Positions 7,883 through 14,781 of a stretch of 19,097 bases of DNA are shown here, piece after piece. The notes under the pieces are model-generated. The model saw only the letters and a program-made list of their open reading frames with translations, was not told the DNA's origin and made no database searches. This DNA comes from 2-01-FULL-39-33 sp964361645 (GTDB lineage Bacteria > Patescibacteriota > Patescibacteriia > 2-01-FULL-39-33). Position numbers and translations under genes: made by a program. The stretch lies in contig CAYIBK010000022.1 of the NCBI GenBank assembly GCA_964361645.1, forward strand, positions 1 to 19,097, given 5' to 3'. Position 1 is the stretch's first letter. Each line of letters begins with the position of its first letter.

Positions 7883-8145
7883 ATGAGGTACAAAAAAACA
7901 ATTTTTATTACGATTACTATTATCGCCCTACTAATAATCGTTGTAATATTAACAAATGTAGTATTAATCGATTATCTGGATATACAAAAAAAGTCAACTG
8001 TGATGATCCTCAATATTCTTATGGTAATTGTCCAAAAGGATGTGTAGAAAGATGTCTTGGTAATCCATTATATAGTGATGATGGAAAACCAATAGGAGAA
8101 ACTGCGAGCTGTAACGGACCGCATAGTTGTTCATACCCACAATAA
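7883..8145 (+). pseudogene. Small cysteine-rich secreted protein, frameshifted at an A7 run
   Basis: The ATG at 7883 opens a typical export signal (MRYKKTIF followed by about 20 hydrophobic residues) but this frame stops after 54 codons. The -1 frame continues from the A-run at 7986-7992 as VNCDDPQYSYGNCPKGCVE and ends at 8145, with six cysteines. Joined at the run, the two give an 87-residue secreted cysteine-rich peptide, which makes more sense than either frame alone. The ribosome would meet A AAA AAG (7987-7993) in the phase known to promote -1 slippage in E. coli dnaX. The options are a programmed frameshift, a real disabling indel, or a base-count error in the homopolymer. Reading the second frame from its own ATG at 7807 gives an implausible N-terminus. 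Function unknown. Confidence 0.6.
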
Positions 8146-8234
8146 AATAAAAATATTATTTATATTTTTAAATAAAACTTGCTGCACTAAAAAATTTTGA
8201 CGGAGTGAAAGGCAAAATGAGTTACAAAATTTAA

Positions 8235-8330
8235 TTCTCCCCCTACTAAGGGGAGATGTCACGAAGTGACAGAGGGGTTTGCTTGTTTGTCGACAAACCA
8301 CCCCAACCCCTCCTTGAAAAGGAGGGGAAA
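8235..8330. repeat. Compound palindromic intergenic repeat
   Basis: It contains three nested or adjacent hairpins: GTCAC-GAA-GTGAC (8258-8270), the palindrome GTTTGTCGACAAAC (8285-8298) and CCCCTCC-TTGAAAA-GGAGGGG (8307-8327). The left arm CTCCCCC...GGGGAG forms another. It looks like a non-coding MITE/REP-type element. The rest of the gene-free stretch 8146-8544 holds only AT-rich sequence and the partial repeat at 8471-8495. Confidence 0.65.
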
Positions 8331-8470
8331 TAATTTTGTCTGAAACGCCAAATTTTTTAAAAGCAGCGATTTTTTACTGCCAGCTTTTTTCTAAAAAAAG
8401 GTGGCAAAAGAATGTTTTTCTAAAAAACACTGGATTCCTGCCTGTGCATGAATGACAATGAATTAAATTA

Positions 8471-8495
8471 GATTGCTTCGTTCCTCGCAATGACA
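8471..8495. repeat. Partial TGTCATTGCGAG-family repeat
   Basis: GATTGCTTCGTTCCTCGCAATGACA is the right arm of the family seen complete at 7721-7799. The left arm is missing. Confidence 0.6.
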
Positions 8496-8544
8496 ATTAA
8501 CTTTCAACTTTATAACCTTACAAACTTTATAAACTACTCTTCCC

Positions 8545-9501
8545 ATGTTCACTTATATTTTATTAATCTTGGGTTTCTTTTTTCTGATCAAAGGAGCAGA
8601 ATTATTAGTAGACGGCTCATCATCACTGGCTAAAAGATTTAGAATTTCCAATATTGTTATCGGCTTAACAATTGTGGCTTTTGGTACTTCGGCGCCAGAA
8701 TTAATTATTAATATAATATCAAGTTTTAGAGGATCAGCCGATTTGGCCATCGGTAATATTATCGGCTCAAGCATTGCCAATATACTCCTAATCGGTGGCG
8801 TAGCGGCTATGATTTATCCTCTTAGAATACTGGGTGGCACAGCTAAAAAAGAAATTCCTCTAAGTTTGGGGGCGGTAATACTCTTACTTCTTTTAGTTAA
8901 TGATTTTTTTATACCAAAAACCGGTATGCTATTTTTAAGCCGGTTGGATGGGATGATACTCTTAGGATTTTTTCTGATATTTATTTATTACACTTTTGGT
9001 TTGCTTAAAACTGAATCAAAACAAACGGAAGAATATGAAAAATACCATTTAAGTATTACTTTGGCTTATATTGTTATTGGCGTAGTTAGTCTTTTTATTG
9101 GTGGGCAATGGGTAGTTAGTAGTGTCTCAAAAATTGCTCTGCAATTTGGATTTAGCCAGGCTCTGATGGGCCTAACTATAATTGCTATTGGCACTTCTTT
9201 GCCAGAACTAGCTACTTCGGCAGTAGCGGCTTATAAAAAAAATGCCGATTTGGCTGTTGGTAATATTGTCGGCTCTAATATCTTTAATATCTTTTGGATT
9301 CTGGGGTTAAGTGCTATTATCAAGCCATTGGCGTTTAACGAAGCTTTAAATACTGATATTTTAGTGGCCATCGGATCAACTGTAATCTTGTTTTACTTTG
9401 TTTTAACAGGCAAGGAAAGCCGGCGTGTGGAGCGTTGGGAAGGTGTGGCTTTATTTTGTTTTTATTTAATCTATTTAGTTTTCTTGATTTGGCGAGGATA
9501 A
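8545..9501 (+). CDS. Calcium/cation antiporter (CaCA family, YrbG-like)
   Basis: A 318-residue integral membrane protein with about ten hydrophobic segments. It exchanges Ca2+ against Na+ or H+ across the cytoplasmic membrane. Both alpha repeats are present: GTSAPEL with E52 followed by GNIIGSS, and GTSLPEL with E221 followed by GNIVGSN. The two glutamates are the ion ligands of the family. The length and the internal duplication are standard. No clear ribosome site precedes the ATG. It is a single gene, convergent with the lamin-tail gene and sharing its terminator hairpin (9505-9530). Confidence 0.93.
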   Translation: MFTYILLILGFFFLIKGAELLVDGSSSLAKRFRISNIVIGLTIVAFGTSAPELIINIISSFRGSADLAIGNIIGSSIANILLIGGVAAMIYPLRILGGTAKKEIPLSLGAVILLLLLVNDFFIPKTGMLFLSRLDGMILLGFFLIFIYYTFGLLKTESKQTEEYEKYHLSITLAYIVIGVVSLFIGGQWVVSSVSKIALQFGFSQALMGLTIIAIGTSLPELATSAVAAYKKNADLAVGNIVGSNIFNIFWILGLSAIIKPLAFNEALNTDILVAIGSTVILFYFVLTGKESRRVERWEGVALFCFYLIYLVFLIWRG

Positions 9502-9504
9502 ACT

Positions 9505-9530
9505 AAATAGCGGCCTCTAGGCCGCTATTT
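9505..9530. terminator. Shared terminator between convergent genes
   Basis: AAATAGCGGCC and GGCCGCTATTT form a perfect 11-bp stem around TCTA, just after the antiporter stop. On the plus strand it runs into TTTATTT. The hairpin ends one base before the stop codon of the minus-strand gene, so it may serve that gene too, though the T-run on the minus side is poor. Confidence 0.85.
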
Positions 9531-12431
9531 TTATTTCAACTTATAGCTATATTGTTTATAAACCAGCCAAGAAATAATTAGTCCCATAAAAATAATAATG
9601 GCGATAAAATATTTATTATTACCATTAATCTCCTTGGCTTGTTCGCCTTGAGCGGATTCGCCTTTAACTTCTCCTAGGATCAAAATATCAGTCTCATATC
9701 TGGGTAAAATCCTATAATCACTACCGGATTTGGAAACAATGCCCACTAGCTCTATTTTTTCACCTTCCTTAAATAATGATTTATTAATGCCAGTTGATGA
9801 TTTAAGATATATTTTGGCTTCACCCGTGCCATCATCAATAAAAATATTACTGCCTTTTATTTCTATCATTTCACCAGCTATTTTAACCAATTGTCCTTGG
9901 TTTGATTCATCAACCTCAGCTAAAGATATTTCTACTGGTAATAATTCATCTTGGTGGCCAATAATTTTAATATCATTTTGGGTTTTGGTTTTAATTCTTC
10001 TATCGCCCACGCCCTCTGATAACTCGCCGGTTACTTCCACTATGTCACCAACTGATACTTGAGGGAAATCTTTTTTAAAAGAATAAACTTGAATATTTTC
10101 ATCTCTAAGATAAAATATCTGTGAGCCCAATATCCCCGGCTCTACCAAAACAGTGCCAGTTATTTTAGTTATTTTCTTTTGACTGGATGTATTAGCCGAT
10201 TTTATTTTATCCATTTCAATTTCGTTTTCTTCTCCTGGAGTTGGACTGGAGATGAGTTGCCATTTATTATTTTTAGCCCAGGCATAGGACAATCCCTCTT
10301 TAATACTTTTATATTCTACCTCATGGGAAATTTTACCCGATGGATTAATTAGCCTAGCTTTATCGGTATCATTATTTAAAGCCAGACCAGTATCTTTTCT
10401 AAAAAAAGCCAGATATTCATGAGAGCCAATTACTAAACCATTAATTTTATAAGGCCGACTACCGCCATCTGCATCATCCAAAAGCCAACCGCTCAAATCA
10501 ACCTCCAAATTATTAGGATTATAAAGTTCTATAAATTCCTCTGACATATCAGAGCCAGCTGGGTTGGGTAAAACTTCGGTGATAATAATTTTGGCAAATT
10601 CTTTAGTGGTCGTTGATTCATCTGTGGTTATAATTATTTGAGCAGTAGTTGTTGAATTACTGTCATCACCAATAATATTGGGTCTACCTTTAGTTAAAAC
10701 GGCGGTAATTTTAAAATCATTGTAATCAATATTAGTATCTTGGCCATTAATTATTCTAGCGGTCGAATCAGGATCACTGGAAAGCAAAGCGTTATCAAAC
10801 ACATTGCCATCATCAAATTTGCCATAAGCCACTTGATCAATAATTTTAGTACTGGGATCTTTTAAAACTATCAAGTCGCCACTGTTATTTAAATTTCCCT
10901 TGGGACTTTCCACCACCTTGAATTGATGACTGGTGATTGAGCCAGCTAATTCTGTCTTTTTGCCAGAACCGTCTTCTATTAGCCACTGGCTTAAATCAAT
11001 AATATTTAAAGTATTATTGTAAAACTCCACCCATTCCACCTCACCGTCATCTGGATCCGAAACAAACTCGTTGATAACTACATCTGAATAATTAAAAAGA
11101 GAGTTGTTTGATTGACTATTAGTATTAGTGCCAGAACCAGAAGATGAAGATGGAACGGGAGTAGGTGGTGGGATAGCGGTTATAATATTAGCCGATTCTT
11201 TAGTTGGTGTTGTAGTGAGAACAAAATCATTATTATCAATACTACTGTCTTGACCATCAATTTTTCTGGCCATAGAATTAGGGTCGCCAGTTACAGGGGC
11301 GTTGTCTGATAAATTGCCGTCATCGAAGTCACCATAAGACACTTGATCAATAATGTTACTATTATATTTTAAAATTATTTTATCACCACTATTATTTAAT
11401 TTACTACTAACCAATTCAAAAACTTTAAAACCGTGGGCTGTAATCTCACCGCTTAAAATAGCGATAGTGCCAAGGCCGTCTTCTAGAATAAAGCCGGATA
11501 AATTAATAGTGGAAGTAGTGTTATTGAATATTTCAAGCCATTCTTTTTGACCAGTGCCTGGATCGGAAACAAATTCATTAATCACTAAATCACTGGGATT
11601 AATATTAATAGTGGTAGTAGCCACGGCGCTAACATTAACAATTAAATTATCAGAACTAGTCGCTCCCAGATTGTCGACAACTGTCAAAGAAACTAAATAC
11701 GAACCAATTAGATTATAAGTATGGGATGTAGAAACTCCGCTAGCTATATTACCATCACCAAAATCCCATTTATAATCTACAACACTGCCATCACCATCTG
11801 ATGATCCACTGCCGTCAAATAATACTTCTTCGCCAACAATCGCACTTTTATCAGCACCAGCTGAAGTTGTTGGTTTTATATTGGGGGTAATAAAAACAGA
11901 ATTTATAGTTTTAGGTGTCCCATCGGCCGATTGGCTACTAGCCCAATTATCAGCCTGACTGCCCAAAAGCGAATTAATTCTCTCCATGGTTTTTTTATTG
12001 GTGTTATCACCTGCCGGCCAGCCAGTTGAGAAATCAACTAAATCGATTAAATTACTACTGGCGTCTTTTAATTCCAAGATCTCGCCACTATTGCCTAGGG
12101 CGCCAACATAAATTTGATCGGCGGTCACTTCTGGCACACTACCATCATCGGTTCTTTCTAATAAAAAATAATTATGAGCCCCAATTATGCCAGTTAAAAT
12201 AATACTGGGTGTACCATCAGAGGCAGAAAGAGTCCAGCCAGATAAATCAATATCAGAATTGGTATTGTTGTATAATTCCAGCCATTCGCTATTGGCGGAG
12301 ATATTAGTGCCCATCCAAGCAATTTCATTTATGACCACAGGTGAATTATCAACCGCTAGTAAAGTTTGGAAAAATAAAAAAATCCCTATAACCAAAGCAG
12401 GAATAATAAAAATTGCCCTCCTCTTGATCAT
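9531..12431 (-). CDS. Large surface protein with four lamin-tail domains, PKD and OB-like domains
   Basis: A 966-residue exported protein. Residues 1-27 are a signal peptide or anchor. Lamin-tail (LTD) repeats start near 33 (VINEIAWMG...WLELYN), 281 (VINEFVSDP), 449 (VINEFVSDP) and 613 (IIITEVLPNP), each with the E(W/F)(L/V/I)E(L/I/F)(Y/F)N and DLSGW-type signature. A PKD beta-sandwich lies at about 185-270 (YKWDFGDG, W222). Near 421-445 is a proline- and serine-rich linker. Residues about 750-905 contain two OB-fold-like repeats (ITGTVLVEPG, VKIAGEM). A single membrane helix (about 938-958) with a basic tail ends the protein. LTD proteins of this build are common on CPR cell surfaces; a role in adhesion or in binding polymers or DNA is inferred only. 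Domains 2 and 3 are close to each other in sequence (also NSGD, DDGN and DNDF-type segments), which suggests recent internal duplication. Confidence 0.9.
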   Translation of the reverse strand: MIKRRAIFIIPALVIGIFLFFQTLLAVDNSPVVINEIAWMGTNISANSEWLELYNNTNSDIDLSGWTLSASDGTPSIILTGIIGAHNYFLLERTDDGSVPEVTADQIYVGALGNSGEILELKDASSNLIDLVDFSTGWPAGDNTNKKTMERINSLLGSQADNWASSQSADGTPKTINSVFITPNIKPTTSAGADKSAIVGEEVLFDGSGSSDGDGSVVDYKWDFGDGNIASGVSTSHTYNLIGSYLVSLTVVDNLGATSSDNLIVNVSAVATTTININPSDLVINEFVSDPGTGQKEWLEIFNNTTSTINLSGFILEDGLGTIAILSGEITAHGFKVFELVSSKLNNSGDKIILKYNSNIIDQVSYGDFDDGNLSDNAPVTGDPNSMARKIDGQDSSIDNNDFVLTTTPTKESANIITAIPPPTPVPSSSSGSGTNTNSQSNNSLFNYSDVVINEFVSDPDDGEVEWVEFYNNTLNIIDLSQWLIEDGSGKKTELAGSITSHQFKVVESPKGNLNNSGDLIVLKDPSTKIIDQVAYGKFDDGNVFDNALLSSDPDSTARIINGQDTNIDYNDFKITAVLTKGRPNIIGDDSNSTTTAQIIITTDESTTTKEFAKIIITEVLPNPAGSDMSEEFIELYNPNNLEVDLSGWLLDDADGGSRPYKINGLVIGSHEYLAFFRKDTGLALNNDTDKARLINPSGKISHEVEYKSIKEGLSYAWAKNNKWQLISSPTPGEENEIEMDKIKSANTSSQKKITKITGTVLVEPGILGSQIFYLRDENIQVYSFKKDFPQVSVGDIVEVTGELSEGVGDRRIKTKTQNDIKIIGHQDELLPVEISLAEVDESNQGQLVKIAGEMIEIKGSNIFIDDGTGEAKIYLKSSTGINKSLFKEGEKIELVGIVSKSGSDYRILPRYETDILILGEVKGESAQGEQAKEINGNNKYFIAIIIFMGLIISWLVYKQYSYKLK

Positions 12432-12569
12432 GATTTTATTGGTTATTATTTATTTATGGCTATCATTACATCTAGCAATTGACTCATTAATTGCCTTTTT
12501 ATTATGATTAGAAAAATTTCTAGAATATTTAATTGGTTTAATTTTATCATAAATAGCGAAAACTGAAAA

Positions 12570-12597
12570 TTGACACCTCCTTTTAATTTATGATAGT
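12570..12597 (+). promoter_or_regulatory. Promoter of the kinase-like gene
   Basis: TTGACA (12570-12575) and GATAGT (12592-12597, 4 of 6 matches) are separated by 16 bases. The -10 overlaps an upstream in-frame ATG (12590), so translation cannot start there. Confidence 0.55.
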
Positions 12598-12634
12598 TTT
12601 AAATGTTAGAACTTTTACAAAATACGAGAACCAA

Positions 12635-12643
12635 AGAAAGGAT
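12635..12643 (+). promoter_or_regulatory. Ribosome-binding site that sets the start at 12650
   Basis: AGAAAGGAT lies 6 bases upstream of the ATG at 12650. The alternative ATG at 12590 has no such site and would add 20 residues of non-conserved character. Confidence 0.7.
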
Positions 12644-12649
12644 TGTAAT

Positions 12650-13696
12650 ATGACTGGAGTAAAAAAGGTGGTCATTACCGGCATACCCGGCAGTGGCAGT
12701 ACTGATTTTTGCATCCGTTATTGTGCCCTAGATGGCATAAAAGTAAAATCATATAATATGGGTGATATGCTCCTAGAAATAGCCCAGGAATCTCCGCAAA
12801 AAACTTTTATCACCGCTGAAACTCTGCTTAATCTTCATCCGGAATTTTTATGTGCCCTAAGAGACAGGGCCTTTGATAAAACAATTGCTATGATGAGAGC
12901 AGATCGGCGCAGTTGTAACCGGCTATTAATAGACATGCACTGCCAGTTTTTCTGGAATGATGTCTTAACTAATGCCTATGATTGGCGCTATCTCACCCAA
13001 ATCGGGGCCGATATGTTTGTTACTATAATTGATAAGCCTTCAACTATTAAAGATAGACAGATGTCTACTAATCAAGGTAGATCGCAGGATCACGATTTGC
13101 GTGATCTCTCTCTTTGGCAAAATGCTGAAGTTAATATCGCCAGTGGTTGGGCGGCTAATTTCAACCGGCCAGCTTATGTTTTGCCCAGCAGGCAAGACCC
13201 AGCTACCATTGAAAGTCTGCTCCAAAATGCTTTTTTGATTTATTTTCAAATGCCCATGACCGATGCTAGTTCGGAAGCTAATGATATGATCACGGTTTTT
13301 AAAGAAAAATTACTGGCTATCGGCCAAGAACTAACTGGTTTACCGACTCCTTTAATTGATCCTAGGACTATTGATATTGAAACTGGTGAGGGATTATCCA
13401 AAAGAGAAGAACGGGTTATTAGAATCCAAACTGTGCATCGCGATTTAAATTGGTATATTGCCCAGGCTTCTGATTTGGTGGCTTATTATCCTCCGGGTAC
13501 TATGCTTTCTAAAGGAGTAAGCGATGAATCCACGCGCGGGTTTGAAACTGGCAAAAATGCTTTTGTAGTTTATCCCAGTGGCCACACCAGTCCTTTTATG
13601 GATATCTCCACTCAAGTTTTTACTTCTGAAGAAGAATTTTTTGACTTTTTTCCTGAATATATGAAACACCGATTGGAAACCTTGAGTCGCATATAA
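12650..13696 (+). CDS. P-loop kinase-like protein fused to a deoxyribosyltransferase-like domain
   Basis: A 348-residue soluble protein. Residues 1-190 look like an adenylate/nucleotide-kinase P-loop domain: beta strand KKVVITG, loop GIPGSGST (11-18), YNMGDML, RLLIDMH and a DRQ-containing lid-like stretch. The Walker A lysine is replaced by Ser17, so ordinary ATP-dependent phosphoryl transfer is doubtful. Residues about 260-345 resemble the nucleoside 2-deoxyribosyltransferase/deoxynucleotide N-hydrolase fold: DLNWYIAQASDLVAYY, GVSDEST with D292/E293, GK and SPFMD. This points to nucleotide salvage or clean-up, by inference. It has its own promoter and terminator. The start is set by the ribosome site at 12635-12643. 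Confidence 0.65.
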   Translation: MTGVKKVVITGIPGSGSTDFCIRYCALDGIKVKSYNMGDMLLEIAQESPQKTFITAETLLNLHPEFLCALRDRAFDKTIAMMRADRRSCNRLLIDMHCQFFWNDVLTNAYDWRYLTQIGADMFVTIIDKPSTIKDRQMSTNQGRSQDHDLRDLSLWQNAEVNIASGWAANFNRPAYVLPSRQDPATIESLLQNAFLIYFQMPMTDASSEANDMITVFKEKLLAIGQELTGLPTPLIDPRTIDIETGEGLSKREERVIRIQTVHRDLNWYIAQASDLVAYYPPGTMLSKGVSDESTRGFETGKNAFVVYPSGHTSPFMDISTQVFTSEEEFFDFFPEYMKHRLETLSRI

Positions 13697-13709
13697 TTTT
13701 TAACAAAAT

Positions 13710-13739
13710 ATCGAGCCATTAAAACTGCTCGATTTTTTT
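13710..13739 (+). terminator. Rho-independent terminator of the kinase-like gene
   Basis: ATCGAGC pairs with GCTCGAT around a 10-base loop, followed by seven Ts. Confidence 0.88.
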
Positions 13740-13785
13740 ATACAGGCAAAATTAATATAGACATTATAATCCCCATTTGACTCAC

Positions 13786-13879
13786 TGTCATTGCGAAGAA
13801 TGAAGCAATCCCATGTTTATTTCACATAAGATTGCTTCCCCACCTTCGCGAGGACCCGCTCCACTACCTCGCAATGACA
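13786..13879. repeat. TGTCATTGCG-family palindromic repeat
   Basis: TGTCATTGCGAAG at the left and CTCGCAATGACA at the right, with AAGCAATCCCATG and AGATTGCTTCCCC inside, make a long imperfect hairpin of the family seen at 7721-7799. The right arm contains a small insert, TCGCGAGGACCCGCTCC. Confidence 0.8.
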
Positions 13880-13895
13880 TTGAGCCAAAATATAA

Positions 13896-13923
13896 TTGAC
13901 TTTTTGGTTAAAAGATGTATAAT
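13896..13923 (+). promoter_or_regulatory. Strong promoter of the structured RNA
   Basis: TTGACT and a perfect TATAAT (13918-13923) are separated by 16 bases, with a TG directly before the -10. It points at an RNA beginning near 13930. Confidence 0.8.
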
Positions 13924-13929
13924 ACATCT

Positions 13930-14186
13930 GCTAATTTGTTATTGAATTGCTCCTATGATAATTTTCGTTACGAAATTTTCATATTTGAGGTGAAACACAC
14001 TAAATTTTTGAGACGTATATTAATACATTGATAAAAATTTGGTGCTGTCATAGACCAAATATGAAAATTGCAGTAGAATAATTATTATGGGAGCAATTCA
14101 ACCTGCCCGGGTGGGTCAAATATGACTATAGGAATATTTGACGAGTAGCAAAAGCTACTCCGGCACCGACCGGGCAACAGTTTTTT
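13930..14186 (+). ncRNA. Structured non-coding RNA of unknown family
   Basis: There is no protein frame, but nearly every base can pair. Domain 1 (13942-14101) is a long hairpin: TTGAATTGCTCC with GGAGCAATTCAA, extended by ATGATAATT with AATTATTAT; then an internal loop; then ATTTTCATATTTG with CAAATATGAAAAT; then CACTAAATTTTT with AAAAATTTGGTG. Domain 2 (14104-14176) is closed by TGCCCGG/CCGGGCA. It holds GTCAAATAT/ATATTTGAC and GAGTAGC-AAAA-GCTACTC and runs into TTTTTT (14181-14186). A strong promoter precedes it. The long bulged hairpin recalls 6S RNA in outline only; RNase P, SRP and tmRNA signatures are absent. The first ten bases of domain 2 (GCCCGGGTGG) equal the 5' end of the tRNA-Leu half at 14198, so domain 2 may be tRNA-derived. 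Confidence 0.65.
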
Positions 14187-14224
14187 AATTTTAATACGCC
14201 CGGGTGGTGAAATTGGTATATTCA

Positions 14225-14386
14225 CCCTATCACCTTTTCATTTAAAATCTTTAAAAGTAGTTAATAATATATTTGCCGGAGTGGTGAAATTGGTATACAC
14301 GCTTGCCTTAGGAGCAAGTCCTGAAATGGTTGGAGGTTCGAGTCCTCTCTCCGGCACACTTTAAAAATAAACAAAAGGTGATAGGG
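14225..14386. repeat. 14-bp perfect inverted repeats flanking the nested tRNA
   Basis: CCCTATCACCTTTT at 14225-14238 and AAAAGGTGATAGGG at 14373-14386 are exact reverse complements enclosing 134 bases with one whole tRNA gene. In RNA they would form a stem bringing the two outer tRNA parts together; in DNA they could be terminal repeats of a small element, with CA on both flanks. Confidence 0.8.
14275..14356 (+). tRNA. tRNA-Leu (anticodon UAG), complete
   Basis: Acceptor GCCGGAG/CTCCGGC is fully paired. The D-arm is GTG-AAATTGGTATA-CAC, the anticodon arm CTTGC-CTTAGGA-GCAAG (UAG), there is a long variable arm as in class II tRNAs, and the T-arm is GGAGG-TTCGAGT-CCTCT. The discriminator is A and CCA is not encoded, unlike the interrupted tRNA-Leu around it. 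It reads CUN leucine codons. Confidence 0.95.
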
Positions 14387-14466
14387 CAAGCGCGTGCCTT
14401 AGGAGCACGTGCCGCAAGGCATGAGAGTTCGAGTCTCTCCTCGGGCACCAGAATAAATAAGATCAA

Positions 14467-14527
14467 ATGCGGCAAGGCATGGAGTTACGCAGAAACATCC
14501 AGCGAACGTTTCTGCTACTCGGGCACT
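14467..14527 (+). pseudogene. Degenerate tRNA-Leu 3' fragment
   Basis: ATGCGGCAAGGCATGGAGTT repeats the variable-arm region of the tRNA-Leu 3' part at 14409-14428, and CTCGGGCACTA repeats its acceptor end. The T-loop half is replaced by a hairpin, GCAGAAAC (14489-14496) with GTTTCTGC (14508-14515). The encoded CCA has become CTA. A poor terminator-like hairpin (14528-14553) follows. No anticodon arm is present. Confidence 0.6.
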
Positions 14528-14579
14528 AAAAAAACCGCATAAACGATTTTTTTGTTTAATATATTCAGATAAATAAAAA

Positions 14580-14601
14580 CCCGTTTCTATTTTGAAACGG
14601 G
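14580..14601 (-). terminator. Terminator of the 44-residue protein gene
   Basis: CCCGTTTC and GAAACGGG form an 8-bp stem around TATTTT. On the minus strand it is followed by TTTTTATTTA (14579 downward) and lies 2 bases beyond the stop codon. Confidence 0.8.
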
Positions 14602-14603
14602 GA

Positions 14604-14738
14604 TTAACCAAAAATAATCTTGAGATTGTAATAAATAGCCAAAGTAAAATCAGCTAAAAAATGAATTGCTTTTCCTAAAATAGGAATCTGATACGCCTTT
14701 TGAAAAGTGCTACTGACAAAGCCGGATGGTTTTAACAT
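14604..14738 (-). CDS. Small hypothetical protein, 44 residues
   Basis: A complete small gene. AGGAGG (14747-14752) stands 8 bases before the ATG, and a strong terminator follows directly after the stop. The product begins MLKPSGFVSSTFQKAY and continues with two moderately hydrophobic stretches (about 18-30 and 31-43, ending NLKIIFG), so it could be membrane-associated or amphipathic. I recognise no family. It diverges from the DUF5654-like gene, with 43 bases between the two ATGs; TATGATAAT in that gap could serve as its -10. The ribosome site is better than that of most genes here. Confidence 0.7.
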   Translation of the reverse strand: MLKPSGFVSSTFQKAYQIPILGKAIHFLADFTLAIYYNLKIIFG

Positions 14739-14781
14739 GGCTGGTTCCTCCTCTTAACTAATATTATCATAACATAAATCT

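Larger units (their letters stand above)
14198..14450 (+). tRNA. Interrupted tRNA-Leu (anticodon UAG) enclosing another tRNA
   Basis: The 5' part (14198-14225) has acceptor GCCCGGG and a D-arm (GTGAAATTGGTATATTCAC). The 3' part (14392-14450) has anticodon arm CGTGC-CTTAGGA-GCACG, variable arm GCC-GCAA-GGC, T-arm GAGAG-TTCGAGT-CTCTC, acceptor CTCGGGC, discriminator A and an encoded CCA. The two acceptor strands pair over all 7 positions (one G-U), so they belong to one tRNA. Between them, 166 bases follow the D-arm at about position 25/26. The interruption is bounded by CCCTATCACCTTTT (14225-14238) and its exact complement (14373-14386) and contains the complete tRNA-Leu at 14275-14356. Whether this makes a working tRNA by excision, or is a pseudogene split by insertion, is not decided by sequence. 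Confidence 0.6.

Noticed and set aside
7807..8145. 112-residue protein starting at the ATG at 7807
   Set aside because: The N-terminal 60 residues look like out-of-frame translation; the signal peptide in the other frame (7883) is far more convincing.
12590..12649. Twenty extra N-terminal codons for the kinase-like protein
   Set aside because: The ATG at 12590 lies in the promoter -10 region and lacks a ribosome site; 12650 has one.
13930..14186. tmRNA, RNase P RNA or SRP RNA
   Set aside because: No tRNA-like GGTTCGA T-arm with tag frame, no RNase P core motif and no SRP GGAA/GGTC loop are visible.
14226..14391. Group I intron in the tRNA-Leu
   Set aside because: Only 166 bases, mostly a complete tRNA, with no room for the P3-P8 core and not in the anticodon loop.
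14330..14542. Open frame overlapping the tRNA-Leu array
   Set aside because: It runs through tRNA-Leu and its fragments; it has no ribosome site and its composition is set by the tRNAs.
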